DNA from: Coptodactyla brooksi
Taxonomy: Eukaryota; Arthropoda; Insecta; Coleoptera; Scarabaeidae
DNA length: 22,174 nucleotides
Direction of reading: 5' to 3'
Assembly: GCA_033557675.1 (NCBI GenBank)
Contig: JAWQRM010000486.1
Span: 1 to 22,174, forward strand
Under the pieces are notes generated by a model that did not search any database, was not told the origin of the DNA, and was given only the letters and a program-made list of their open reading frames with translations. Each line of letters starts with the position of its first letter. Position 1 is the stretch's first letter. Below are positions 11,474 to 21,214 of the stretch, in pieces. Position numbers and translations under genes: made by a program.

Positions 11474-11850
11474 TATATACAGGTGGTTATATTACAAAAG
11501 TAAATAAAGGTAATTTTTTTGTAGTAAATATGTACTTTAAATATAGTACATCAGTTTTGAATTGAATAAGAAATTTTGACTTTTTGAATCGTTTATATTA
11601 TTTGAATAATAGATTTTGCGAAATTGCAAATATCGATGTTAGTTTTCAAATGTTAACACTAATCATTAAGGAATAATCTTTGTGGAAATTTTAACTTAAT
11701 TTGTATTGATTATAGTATTTGAATTGAAAATTCCTTTTTATTTAATATGTTAATGTGTTCAAATATCACTTTTCAAATTTTATTTATTTATTTTCAAACA
11801 ATTGAATATGAAGTTTTATTTTGTAATAAATTAACCAGCCTGTATGTATA
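11474..11850. mobile_element. Short TIR element (MITE), ~375 bp
   Basis: The left end reads TATATACAGGTGGTTA then TATTACAAAAG (11474 onward). The reverse complement of the right end reads TATACATACAGGCTGGTTAA then TTTATTACAAAAT (ending at 11850). The shared core is ACAGG, then TGGTTA, then TATTACAAAA, with small indels between. The interior is AT-rich with several TTTGAATT-like phrases in both orientations and has no coding capacity. The ends resemble those at 3872 and 7936 (a TACAGG tip), which suggests the same Tc1/mariner-like superfamily. Confidence 0.55.
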
Positions 11851-14800
11851 ATATTTATTTTTGCACCTTTTGTAAATGTATACCAAAGACAGTTTGTGTC
11901 ATATGTTTGTGTGTCCCCCCCGCTCTACCCCTGACAGCGTTTTTTCTTTTTGTCCTGTAATTTGAAAATGTCCAAAAGAAGACTCTTCCATTTTAAACGG
12001 TTGTGATTGATCCCTTTGAGTTTCGTTTAACATTATTTCTACCCTAGTTGTAAAATCACGCATTAATAGTGTAAATCGTTCCACAAAAACTTATTACATT
12101 AAACTTTTTTTTTTATTATTTTTCTAGCACTGTAATTGTTTTCACACCAAATAAATTAAATAATCGAGAAGTAAATCTAAGTAACTGATAAGTCGAAAAA
12201 AGAACAATATAATACATAATATGTAATGAATAATAATACATTGTTGTTTTGTTGGCAGTCATTCGTTTTAATATTAAGCACAAAAGAAATAATGAATAAT
12301 AACAAGTGCCTATACACATGTAATATTAATAAGGATGTAAATGTGCAATTTATCCATTAACTAATTAATTGTAATTAATCATAACTGGGCCTGACTTTAA
12401 AATCGTAGTACAGGGTGTTCAATATAAATAACCAAACGAAAATATATTCGGAGAAGTCTGTATTTTAAACACTATACCCGGAAAATTTGAATATACGGAA
12501 AAAAATGAAAACAAAAAAATGTATCGTATGTACAAAGGACTTTTTAACGACGAAATAATCGGATAAAATGAAAATAATATTGCGTAAGATTGTGAAAAGT
12601 GTATGTTTCATTTTACATAGTTGACTTCGCTGAAGGGTGAAGTGGAATTTTGAAGTTTGGCTTCCCCTAATCGGGAAGTCAAAAGCTAGCTTGGTACTGC
12701 CAACCTGTAAAAAGATAATGTATGTTAAAACTAAAGTACTATGTAGGTTTAATTAATTAAAGAGAAAAAAAAACCGACGAAATACGACAATTGTGTATGT
12801 AGCCGAGTGGTTTTTTTTTGTTCTGTAAATTGTCGCAAAACGTCTTGTTGTATGTATAGGCTGTAAGCTGGAACTAATAAAGATGGTCTACAGGCCCTTC
12901 TCTCAGGTTTATAATAATAATAGCATAAAAAGTAATAGGTCCTTTTCATTGTTCTACCGTATCATCATCGCTTTAAACATAGAAAAAGAGGAAACAGAAC
13001 ATTCCATAATACAATAACCGTTCGATAACATATGAAAGAAAAAAAAAAACAAAGCAAAATGTGAATCAAATCTAATATGCCTTATTAAGTAATTATTCGC
13101 GAATGAACTTAAAACTACGTCTAAAATTTCTCGATTAATTTTTCTTTGCGTTGTCAGTAATGTTAATTTATTACTTATTATATCGTTAGGTTGTAGGTTG
13201 ATCAAAGAAAAAAAGCTCTGTGTTTTAGAGCTTTTAGAAGACTGCAGTAGGGATAACCAGGTGCTTAGGACGTGAGGAAAATCTACGTTGAAATACCCTA
13301 TATATTTAAGTAAAAAAATATATAAATAAACACCGGTTGAAGCACATATTTGTGGTTTCCCTTTTTTTTTTTTTATTATTATACAGAGCGTTTCAACGTG
13401 GTCGTCCTAACATTATTTTAATCTTAAGGTTAAAATTTGCACGGAGTTGGATTAATTTTAACGAGAAATGGTGCTGCCCTTTGAATATTCCGACAAGTTT
13501 TGCGTTTAGCGTTACGTGCCAAAATTCAGCTGTTTTCGTTTCGTCTCGTGGAAACCGATTTAGTCGAGGTAATAATTAAAAAAGAAAAAGTAAATTGCTC
13601 ACCGCGTTTTGGGATGATATTCCGAACGCATTACGCTTAAAACATAGCTGTGTAAATGAAAAATATAATGCAATATCGTGTATAAAAATCCGTACAATTG
13701 TTATATTATTTCATAGTATATCTATATGTATATATATATATGAACGTATATATATATATATTGTATAAAATTACTACTTAATAAATAGGAGGAAGAAAAA
13801 TGTAGGTTAAGTGTCTTACTATTAAGATGTCCATAGGTTTAAGGAACAAAACAAAAAAGTAAAAAAAAAAATGTGAAAATCGAAAATGGCAAAACTGGCG
13901 TTTTTTTTTGGATTTAAGTAATATAAAACGAACCTACTGTTTTATCACGTTCAATTATACAATTCATTACTTTTAAATATTATTATTAATTGTTATTACT
14001 GTTTTTCAAGGAAATTATCATCCCAAAAAAACAACAACATATCAATTCTTTGTTTTTGTTTATTCTTAAAAGTAAAAGATTTATTGTTTTCAAAACTATG
14101 TAACTATTAAGGCCTAAACAAGTTCCCTCCTTGAATAATCTAGTCCATTTCACTCTGTATATTCCGATTAATAAGCATTTTTCCACGAAAAAATAAGTTC
14201 CTTTGTTTAAATTTTAATGAAATCTAATAAATAAAAAACAAATAACCGTAATGGCGTTAAGAATCTACTTTTGTTAAATACAAGGTTGTGTTATGTCGTC
14301 ACGTAATCCTTTTTATTATTATTTTTTTCTTTTCGTTATAATAATTTTAATTGTTAATTTTAATGGCAATAATGACTTTTCGTTGTTACGATATGATGTT
14401 TCATTCTAGGGTTCAAATATGTGATATGCTGACAATTTTTAAATCAATTAAAATGGTAAGATTTAGAGAAAATTACAAAAGAAATACCTCTAATTAGATG
14501 AAAGAGAAAATAATAAAAATTAACAAAAAAAAAAATAATAACTGAGAAACATCACTGCTATTATACACTTAGACAAAAGAGTAATAAGTATTTAAAGGAA
14601 AAAAAACGCGAAAAAATAGAATCCATAGCTAAATGGCCGTCTCCAAGACATTTTTTCAGGTAATAACGCTAAATTAATTAATAATTGATCCATAAGAAAA
14701 TCAAACTTTCAAGGAGATCGTTTGCCCTTCAAATTAATATTAGAATACAAATGTGATATTTTAGTTATATTGTTGCTTGTTATATTTATAATCTTTTTCT

Positions 14801-14995
14801 TTTTTTTTTATTTTTGATATAAAAACAAAATTAATGAATTCATTAACTTAGCTGTGGTGCACTATATATAAACATGACAAATTATGTATAAAAATACAAT
14901 GGTCACTCTTCAACATATAATAACATATATTTTATTTTTCAATTTAATCTACAAATCTTTTTATAATTATTAAATTAATGTTGAGTTAGTTTTTT
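11851..14995. other. Gene-free AT-rich DNA with isolated hairpins and TE tips
   Basis: No protein or RNA gene is recognised. A transposon-like tip TACAGGGTGTTC is at 12409–12420 without a visible partner. Hairpins are GGCTTCCC/GGGAAGTC at 12659–12680 (8 bp, one G·U, 6-nt loop) and AAAAGCTCT/AGAGCTTTT at 13211–13235 (9 bp, 7-nt loop). A TA microsatellite lies at 13725–13762. Another tip-like sequence, ATACAGAGCGTT, is at 13381–13392. Short open frames here have no recognisable motifs. Confidence 0.4.
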
Positions 14996-14999
14996 CTAC

Positions 15000-15960
15000 A
15001 GCTAGCGTATTTCCTTCTTTATTACAGTTATATTACTAATTTTTTTATTTAAAGATTTTACGTTTTCATGTTTGCAAAAATTAATATTAAAAAATATTTT
15101 TGCTTTTTTTTTAATATATTTTAACATAAATATTATTATATAACACGGTTAAGAAAATTCTTGTTTTATTCCAATATTGCCACTTCAATATCGTCGTTGT
15201 TTAATTTGATTAATTTCACATTTAAAAGAATGTTTTTTTTACAATTGCAAAAATTAATACTAAATTTCATTTTTGAACTGACTAATTGTGAATTGATCAA
15301 TTATTTATTTTAACTAATTCCAAAAAAAAATAACTTTCACGTTTTTGTTCGATTCATGTATGTTCTCTTAATATAAACATATTTAATATGTTAATATAAA
15401 AATACTTAATGTTTTAATAGAAATATATCTTAACATAAATATAATTATTATATAACAAGAGTCATTTATTTTAATATTGTTGCTATATTTTTGTATGATT
15501 AACTTCACGTTTAACAAATATCTTACAAATGCAAACATTAATTATTACTAAATTTCATTTTTATCTTAATTCAATCACTAATTAAATAATTTTCTTAATT
15601 TTCATTATTCGATTCAAATAAGTCCTTTTAATGTAAATATATTTGATGTTTTCATATAAACGTATTTAATATATTAATATAGATATACTTAATATATTAA
15701 CATAAATGTACTTCATTGTTTAATATAAATATTTATATATTTTAACATATGTGTAATAATTATTATATAACAAAGAACAATTAGTTTTAATGTACAACAT
15801 GATCCATAAAGTATAAACTCTAAAACTGATTTCCTTTTGTAATTATTTTAGTATCGTTGCTGTATATTTATATGATTAATTTCATGTTTGAAAAATGTTA
15901 TCTTACAAAGGCAAAAATTAATCTTTACTCAATTTTGAATGTGTTGTTAATTTTGTTAAC
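15000..15960. repeat. Degenerate tandem repeat, unit ~310 bp, about three copies
   Basis: The same succession of phrases recurs: TTTTAACATAAATA, ATTATTATATAACA, TTTTAATATTGTTGC, ATGATTAATTTCA(C/T)GTTT, TCTTACAAATGCAAA and ATTAATACTAAATTTCATTTTT. Copies start near 15119, 15428 and 15735, a period of about 307–313 bp. A partial copy of the GTTT…GCAAAAATTAAT phrase lies at about 15060–15090. Between the units are 20–25-bp subrepeats of AATATAAACATATTTAATAT type (15370–15420 and 15630–15735). No coding potential is seen. The copies are much diverged. Confidence 0.65.
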
Positions 15961-16011
15961 GGACTATTAAAATCATAAGCTTAATGGTCAGTTATTTTTT
16001 TCTCTAATGTA

Positions 16012-16036
16012 GTTTAATCACTTTTTGTGATTAAAC
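16012..16036. other. Perfect 10-bp hairpin with T5 loop
   Basis: GTTTAATCAC (16012–16021) and GTGATTAAAC (16027–16036) are exact reverse complements around TTTTT. It lies just past the ~310-bp tandem repeats in otherwise featureless AT-rich DNA. No function is evident. Confidence 0.5.
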
Positions 16037-16535
16037 AATAATTTTTGTTTTTCGATGCAAATTTATTAACTATTTCATTTAATTTCGAATACAAATGCAT
16101 TACTCATCATACGACAACAATATGAATACAAAGACAATTGAATAGATATTGAATCACGCTTTAAAATTTACTTTTTATTGTAATTATTAATTTTAGTTAT
16201 CAAACAGAATTTAATTTTAAAAAATTGACTTAAATAAGAAAAGTATGTGTTTGCGTTACAGAAATAATTGAGGGGCAAATTTTTCCAAAATGAAAATATC
16301 AGAAATTATTTATTCTTAGTTTTCTTATGGATCAATCCTTATATAACGTTGGTATTTTTGAAGAAACAGAGTAGACGAAGATTAAAGAAAAAAGACATCG
16401 CCTAGCGCGTACAAAATAAATCATTACGATCTGAAAATAAATAAAAACAAAAAGTAGAATCTCAAACTATGTTGTAGTATCTAAATAGTGTTTCAAGAAA
16501 AACCAACGTTCTTTTTGTTTAAGGCGAACCACAAT

Positions 16536-16612
16536 TTAACACGTTGACTGACTGCGGGTGCGTGACATAATGAACTTTTTGTGCTGATGAGGGCTTAGGG
16601 TTGACGTGTTAA
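16536..16612. mobile_element. 69-bp MITE flanked by TTAA (piggyBac-like)
   Basis: TTAA at 16536–16539 and TTAA at 16609–16612 bracket a 69-bp segment. Its ends are CACGTTGAC (left) and CACGTCAAC (right, reverse complement), 7 of 9 identical. TTAA duplications are the hallmark of piggyBac-superfamily insertions. The interior is richer in GC than its surroundings and has no coding capacity. It is among the smallest elements of this kind, and an identification as a solo folded repeat remains possible. Confidence 0.55.
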
Positions 16613-17704
16613 AAGAAAAACAATTGAACGAATCGAGTAGAGGGGGTGTTAACTCAGGGACCAGGGCCAAACAAGTGAAATGCGAATAAAATACGTCACG
16701 GTGATATCAAATTAACCTAGACAAAAAAAAATGATTTAAAACAACTGAACCTAACTATTAAAAAAAAAAACGCGACCCAGTACATCATAAAGATAAACAA
16801 AAACAAATTTGTTCTCTGTTTTGTCGACATGATTGAATACATTTCAATAATGATAATTATTAGTTTGTAAGGAACTCAATTGTATGTTGTAGTGTAAAAA
16901 CGATGGGGAAAAAAAAAAGAAGTGAAAAACTAAAGACGAAGGCACGAGACAAAGTAAGTTGCAACGCAAAATTTGAATAAACCAATATATTAAAAGAGCC
17001 GTGTCCAAAATGCGTTTCTTTTCGAATTGTTCGGAGAAACGAATCGAAATAAGTAAGTTAAGGGAAATGTTTGTGTTGCAACTGGACTTTTGTGGTACAT
17101 AGGTTAAATAAATATAATGAATTTAGGTTATTTATAAGTGCTTTTGGGCAACTGTGTAAGTTGTTTCAACGCTCTGTATTCTGTAACCCAATTTTGACCA
17201 GTATGCATTCAGTAATAAAGGTTGTCTTACATGTACAATTATTCTTTGATGTGTTTTTTTTTTGTCCCAGAATTCTCAAATTCTTTTCCTTAACACATCC
17301 CCATCTCAGATTAAAGAAAAAAACTTTTAATACTAATAATTTCTAAACTGGTACATTTAAGACTCCTATTTTAATATTGTTAAATTAAAATTCTTCCTAA
17401 AATCAAATGTCGAATAATATACAGTCTCCTTAAAAAGTCTGTAAGTGATAGTGGGACTACAGTCTTGTAAAATGTTTTTTACTAATTACTACTTTTTGTT
17501 AACCCGTAACAAGTAATTGTAATTAATATAATCAGTGGGTTATTAATAATAAGCAATTTTAAGACGTTAAATACTAATCTATTTTTAAAGGTTGTTCACA
17601 ATAAGGTTTTCAGCATTGTGCCTTCTGTGATACTAGTATAGAGTGACAATTATTGAGCTATATGAAAAAAAACCTTGATAACTTTTTATCGGTTGTCGAA
17701 ATTC
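16613..17704. other. Gene-free AT-rich DNA
   Basis: No gene is recognised. The open frame at 17071–17346 has no family motifs and ordinary AT-rich composition. AACGCTCTGTAT at 17168–17179 is the exact reverse complement of 13381–13392. A mariner-like tip, TACAGTCTCCTTAAAAAG, is at about 17419–17436 and could be the 3' end of the transposase relic that follows. Confidence 0.35.
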
Positions 17705-18032
17705 AGTTAAAACTTGGCCAAGCTGTTGGGATTTTTTTTTCAAAACCAATATTTTTCAAAATTCTACAAAAGGAAGTTGCTGGTCTATTATATATCTCAT
17801 ATAGCACAACTTCAAATTCTCTTAAAGAGTAATAATTTTAACATGCACTTTTTTCTTATACATTTCATAAATGATATTCCTAATATCCGTTATTACTGTC
17901 AATATTGGTTTTCGGTTTCCGCCGAGTATATTTCCTTAGCCCTCGTATTTTGCCATCCTTAATTGCCTCACGTTTAATTCTTGATGCGGTTTATTTGCTG
18001 ATGTTAACTGCTTCTGCAACGTGCTACAGCAA
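17705..18032 (-). pseudogene. Tc1/mariner-type transposase relic (HTH region)
   Basis: Read on the minus strand from 18017, one frame gives AEAVNISK, stop, TASRIKREAIKDGKIRG, then LRKYTRRKPKT. This has the shape of the N-terminal helix-turn-helix and linker of Tc1/mariner transposases found in insects: a VAxAxNISKSTVxRI-like recognition helix followed by a basic linker. After several stops the same frame reads SLREFEVVLYEIYNR and SFCRILKNIGFEKK, which resembles the following part of these proteins, where a short helix precedes a K(K)IGF segment. At least six in-frame stops make it a fossil. No catalytic domain is recognisable downstream. The assignment rests on pattern recognition, not on a search. 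Confidence 0.5.
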
Positions 18033-18107
18033 AAAAGTGTCCATGATTAATTGATCACTGGTAAGACAAAAATTCGATCGAATCAAACGTAAAATACATA
18101 CACAATG

Positions 18108-18145
18108 GAAGATACCTGCATCACAACAGTGATTCAGGTATCTTC
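18108..18145. other. 38-nt near-perfect hairpin
   Basis: GAAGATACCTG (18108–18118) pairs fully with CAGGTATCTTC (18135–18145). After one C/T mismatch, ATCAC pairs with GTGAT around an AACA loop. That makes 16 of 17 stem positions paired. It is followed by TCTTTCG and has no flanking complementarity, so it is too short for a normal pre-miRNA. A 12-bp palindrome, ATTCGATCGAAT, lies about 30 nt upstream. Confidence 0.6.
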
Positions 18146-18429
18146 TCTTTCGAAATAACTAATTAGAAAATCACAAACATTCTATTTTGCAATGATAATG
18201 GTTTCGGCATTTTTACTACAAATTATTATGATTCATTAGTTGAAACGTCATTAAATTTAGTCATACGAGATAAATTCTACAGCTGTGTACCTATAATAAC
18301 TTACCAAGTTAATTTTAAACACAAATAAACTACAAGTGATAATGTGTGGCAACGTTGTCGTGAAGTGTTACCAACATACCTAACTTTTAATCGTAACTAT
18401 TTCACTTGATTCTTTTAGTTTGTATGTAT

Positions 18430-18556
18430 GGATGTGGGAGGGCAGGAAGTCCTACAGCACTTAGGCCCCAGTGGGCCCCTTGTGCATCCTCCCAACACAC
18501 TCTGGTTGAGTCAACCAGCTCATTGCTTTCGCAAAGGCTAGGACCGAACCCAGAAT
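18430..18556. repeat. GC-rich structured insert, probable SINE/LINE remnant
   Basis: About 125 bp of markedly GC-rich sequence is embedded in AT-rich DNA. It can fold extensively: TGGGAGG (about 18435–18441) pairs with CCTCCCA, enclosing GGCCC/GGGCC around CAGT. CTGGTTGA/TCAACCAG forms a second palindrome near 18500–18518. The minus strand contains GGGTTCGGTCC, a near match to a tRNA B box, which would fit a tRNA-derived SINE, but no A box is seen. The composition contrast and fold are direct observations; the class is a guess. Confidence 0.4.
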
Positions 18557-19791
18557 TCTTTTAGTTTTAACATGTAAATATGTATATAAATGCATTTTAT
18601 ACTGATTATTTAACGAAATAAAGCAGCAGTTTCCTTTTCCTTCCATCAAAAGCCTGCCATTTAAATAATATTCGTGCTAAAGGTTATACCCCCCCTATAA
18701 CGTTTTATAGATGTTATGACGTAGCTGCCAACCTTGGTGGCATTCACTTTATATAATATATGTAAATAGTTGATAACTATATTGAACCCTTCTCTAGTTA
18801 TTTGACTAAGTTAATAAATGAAGTCCATCTACATATAAATATGAATTAAAAAAATTCCATTTATCAGATGAAGTTTATATAAATATTCTATATTTATATA
18901 AAGTTATAGAAATCTCTCGTCACTTACATCCAAAAAACCAAATTATTTATTTAAGAAATTATCAGATACAGATGCACTATAAAATCTAATTGGTTTTATA
19001 TAGCAACTAACTTGTATCCAGAATAGCATTCAAAACACTTTATTAATCAATAAAGTGTTATCAAGGACTTTTCATTGATAGTTTCAATTTATTAAATGTA
19101 AAGACTGCCGAGCTAAGTAAAGGGAGGCATCTATGAATCCGAACTAAAATGTCATTGATAGTTCTCCTTTATCAACTGTCGAAACTGACAGGTAATCGAA
19201 ATTATTTCTCATTTGATTGAAATCTCATTTCTTTCATTCGCAAAACGAAATCAGTTCTTTGGGAAACTATCAGAGCATATGTATTGTAATCAATTTATGT
19301 AGTAACTGATATTTAAAATTAGTTTTAATTAGTTCATTGGTGTTCTTATCTAATTTTGAATTGGTGGAGGTACAGGTATATATGTGTGTGTTCATACAAA
19401 AATTACCTAGTCAAATTAATACAAATAACAGAAAATTAACACAAATAAGTTTTGAAAGTTAATAAAGGTTTAATTAACATTCATAGATTGCTCTCCTTTA
19501 TTAACTGTCTGCTTTGACAGTTGATTAAGTTAACTGTCAGTGACATTTTAATCCACATAATTATCAGTTGAACGTAAGGTTTTCAGAGCTTTAAAGACCA
19601 TAAGTCCATATAGATAGACATACAAACAAAGTGGTGAAAATAGATTAGTTAGAGGATAAGAATTGCTTCATTCGTCAATGTATATGAAAATTAATTGTTT
19701 TAAAAACTATGCCTTATGGGTAATCTGAAGTAATCCATATAAATCTATTAATATTGCTAAAGTTGAGGGTTTGGAACCTTTGGCTTGTAAC

Positions 19792-19930
19792 AAAGTAAGA
19801 CTAAGTCGCTACTATGCTGCAATTTGTAGAGAGGATGCTCGAGGCACGTTTCGCTAACCAAGTTAGCATCATCAGGAGCGGTGAAATCCTCTCTACAAAT
19901 TTTGGAGTAGTGGTGACTTAGTTTTACTTT
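19792..19930 (-). ncRNA. Long inverted repeat with hammerhead-ribozyme-like tip
   Basis: The arms 19792–19836 and 19886–19930 are inverted repeats, with the inner 15–16 bp (AATTTGTAGAGAGGAT) exact. The tip on the minus strand has a type I hammerhead layout. GCTC (19879–19876) is followed by CTGATGA (19875–19869) and a stem II of GCTAAC/GTTAGC with a TTG loop. GAAA (19852–19849) comes next, then a short stem III, then UC at 19842–19841 and GAGC (19840–19837), which pairs with GCTC. A 6-nt bulge (TTCACC) on one side of stem I is where hammerheads make a loop–loop contact. Two deviations are an extra U between CTGATGA and stem II, and a C×C mismatch in stem III. Activity is therefore uncertain. 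Confidence 0.55.
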
Positions 19931-19979
19931 ATTAATTTACTGCAATTATTCTATAATGCTATCTATTCATATTATTTCA

Positions 19980-20049
19980 ATACCGGTATATACTTTAAAT
20001 TACTTTATAGAATTTATTGCATAAAGTAATTTAAAGTATATACCAGTAT
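19980..20049. repeat. 70-nt near-perfect palindrome
   Basis: The arms 19980–20008 and 20021–20049 match at 28 of 29 positions as inverted repeats, around a 12-nt loop AGAATTTATTGC. The arm core TATATACTTTAAA recurs once more just downstream, at about 20060–20073. It starts 50 bp after the hammerhead-like inverted repeat. Arms this similar indicate a recent event or ongoing conversion. It is a good hairpin-RNA source if transcribed. Confidence 0.7.
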
Positions 20050-20796
20050 ATAATTTTTTATATACTTTAAAATACCTGTTTAAATTTCAATTATGTTTAA
20101 ATTCATTACCTGTGAATTTAAAAACATAAAGTTAATTTTTTGAAAGTCAAGTACAGTGACTAGTAATAAATTTTTGTCATCGATGTCACAAATTTTAGAG
20201 CCACCCGACAATGTAGATTAAAAAGTCATTGTCGATTACTTTTCAGTTAACACTTTTGACAGTCAACTTTTGTTAACTGTCAAAACTGACAGTTAATAAA
20301 TGAGAGCTCTCTATGAATGTGAATTAGATTGTTATTAATAGTCGATTATGGTTATCTTATCAATAATAAATTGTATTTTCGGGGCCAAGTTTTATTTTTT
20401 ATTCCAGGTGTATTTTTTGTGATATTTGATATTTTATATAAAAATTCCGTGATTAAAGGCTTACATATAGCGCCTTTTATTACATACCCTGGAAAAAATG
20501 TACAGAAACCTTACATTAATTGGAAATTTCGTCATGTACGTTATAGCACGGTTGTCTTTTTGTAGTGGAGGTTAGAAAACTAGTTCGTAAAATTATTTTA
20601 ATTGTTCGTTAAATAAAAAAGAATTTATTACTACGTTGGACCCCTTACTGATTATTTAAAAATCTTAATAAATGAAAGCTGCCTATCAAAGCTGACAGTT
20701 AAGAAATGAGAGCCATCTATGAAAATGTCATTACCAAATTAACTTTGTGAACTGTCAAAACTGACAATAAATGAGAGCCATCCACTCATATGAATT

Positions 20797-21193
20797 TAAA
20801 TCCATCTTGGAAGTAATTGGTAGTTTGCTTTAAACCTAAAAATCGTTACGAATAGAATTACGAATTCGAATTAAAATACGAAAATATAATTAATTTTTAA
20901 AAGCAATAAAACACGGGAAATAGAATATTTAAATTCGGTGTTACAGACAGATTTTGAGATAATAGTGTATGTATTGGAGGAATTATTACTGAATCAAGAT
21001 ATTAAATAAAGTTACGGCAAATTATTTATTAATTATACCACTCGTTAAAAAAAAATCAACCAGAATTAAGGTAAGAGAAAGTTGTGACAATCTCTTAAAA
21101 AGAATTTGAAGAAACACAATTTTATTAGGTAAGTAAATAGTACATATTGATTTGTTCATATAATAATTTATTTAAGTCAAAAGTCACAGCAAC
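20797..21193. other. Gene-free AT-rich DNA downstream of the SLC26 gene
   Basis: Nothing is recognised apart from two minus-strand AATAAA hexamers (21167–21172 and 21121–21126) that could serve as alternative polyadenylation signals for the transporter gene. Confidence 0.35.
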
Positions 21194-21199
21194 TTTATT
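21194..21199 (-). promoter_or_regulatory. Candidate polyadenylation signal of the SLC26 gene
   Basis: The plus strand reads TTTATT, which is AATAAA on the minus strand, 15 nt past the stop codon. Two more follow at 21167–21172 and 21121–21126. The closest one would leave a very short 3'UTR, so the later ones are at least as likely. Confidence 0.4.
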
Positions 21200-21214
21200 T
21201 AAATTATTCTGCAC

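Larger units (their letters stand above)
18809..20796. repeat. Dispersed family of short palindromic repeats, at least six copies
   Basis: The consensus is TTAACTGTCAAAACTGACAG, then TTAATAAATGAGAGCC, then ATCTATGAAT. The best core is at 20273–20296, with TTAACTGTCA and TGACAGTTAA as perfect 10-bp arms around AAAC. Other copies in the same orientation are at 18809–18847 (partial), 19101–19143, 20688–20727 and 20744–20796. A copy at 19479–19522 is inverted. A core-only copy is at 19172–19192, with further fragments at 20242–20265 and 20668–20690. The spacing is irregular, so this is not a simple tandem array. The copies lie between the two genes and are absent from the first 18 kb as far as I can see. 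Confidence 0.75.

Noticed and set aside
12659..12680. Hairpin resembling a histone 3' stem-loop
   Set aside because: The loop and stem sequence do not match the histone consensus, and no histone gene is present.
12800..12810. TAGCCGAGTGG, a perfect tRNA A-box followed by a T run
   Set aside because: No B box or cloverleaf follows within tRNA distance, so it is a chance match or a tiny remnant.
17071..17346. 91-codon open frame
   Set aside because: No domain signature, low complexity, and it overlaps a transposon-like tip.
20329..20565. 78-codon open frame
   Set aside because: AT-rich with no motif, and it begins next to the palindromic repeats; it looks like chance.
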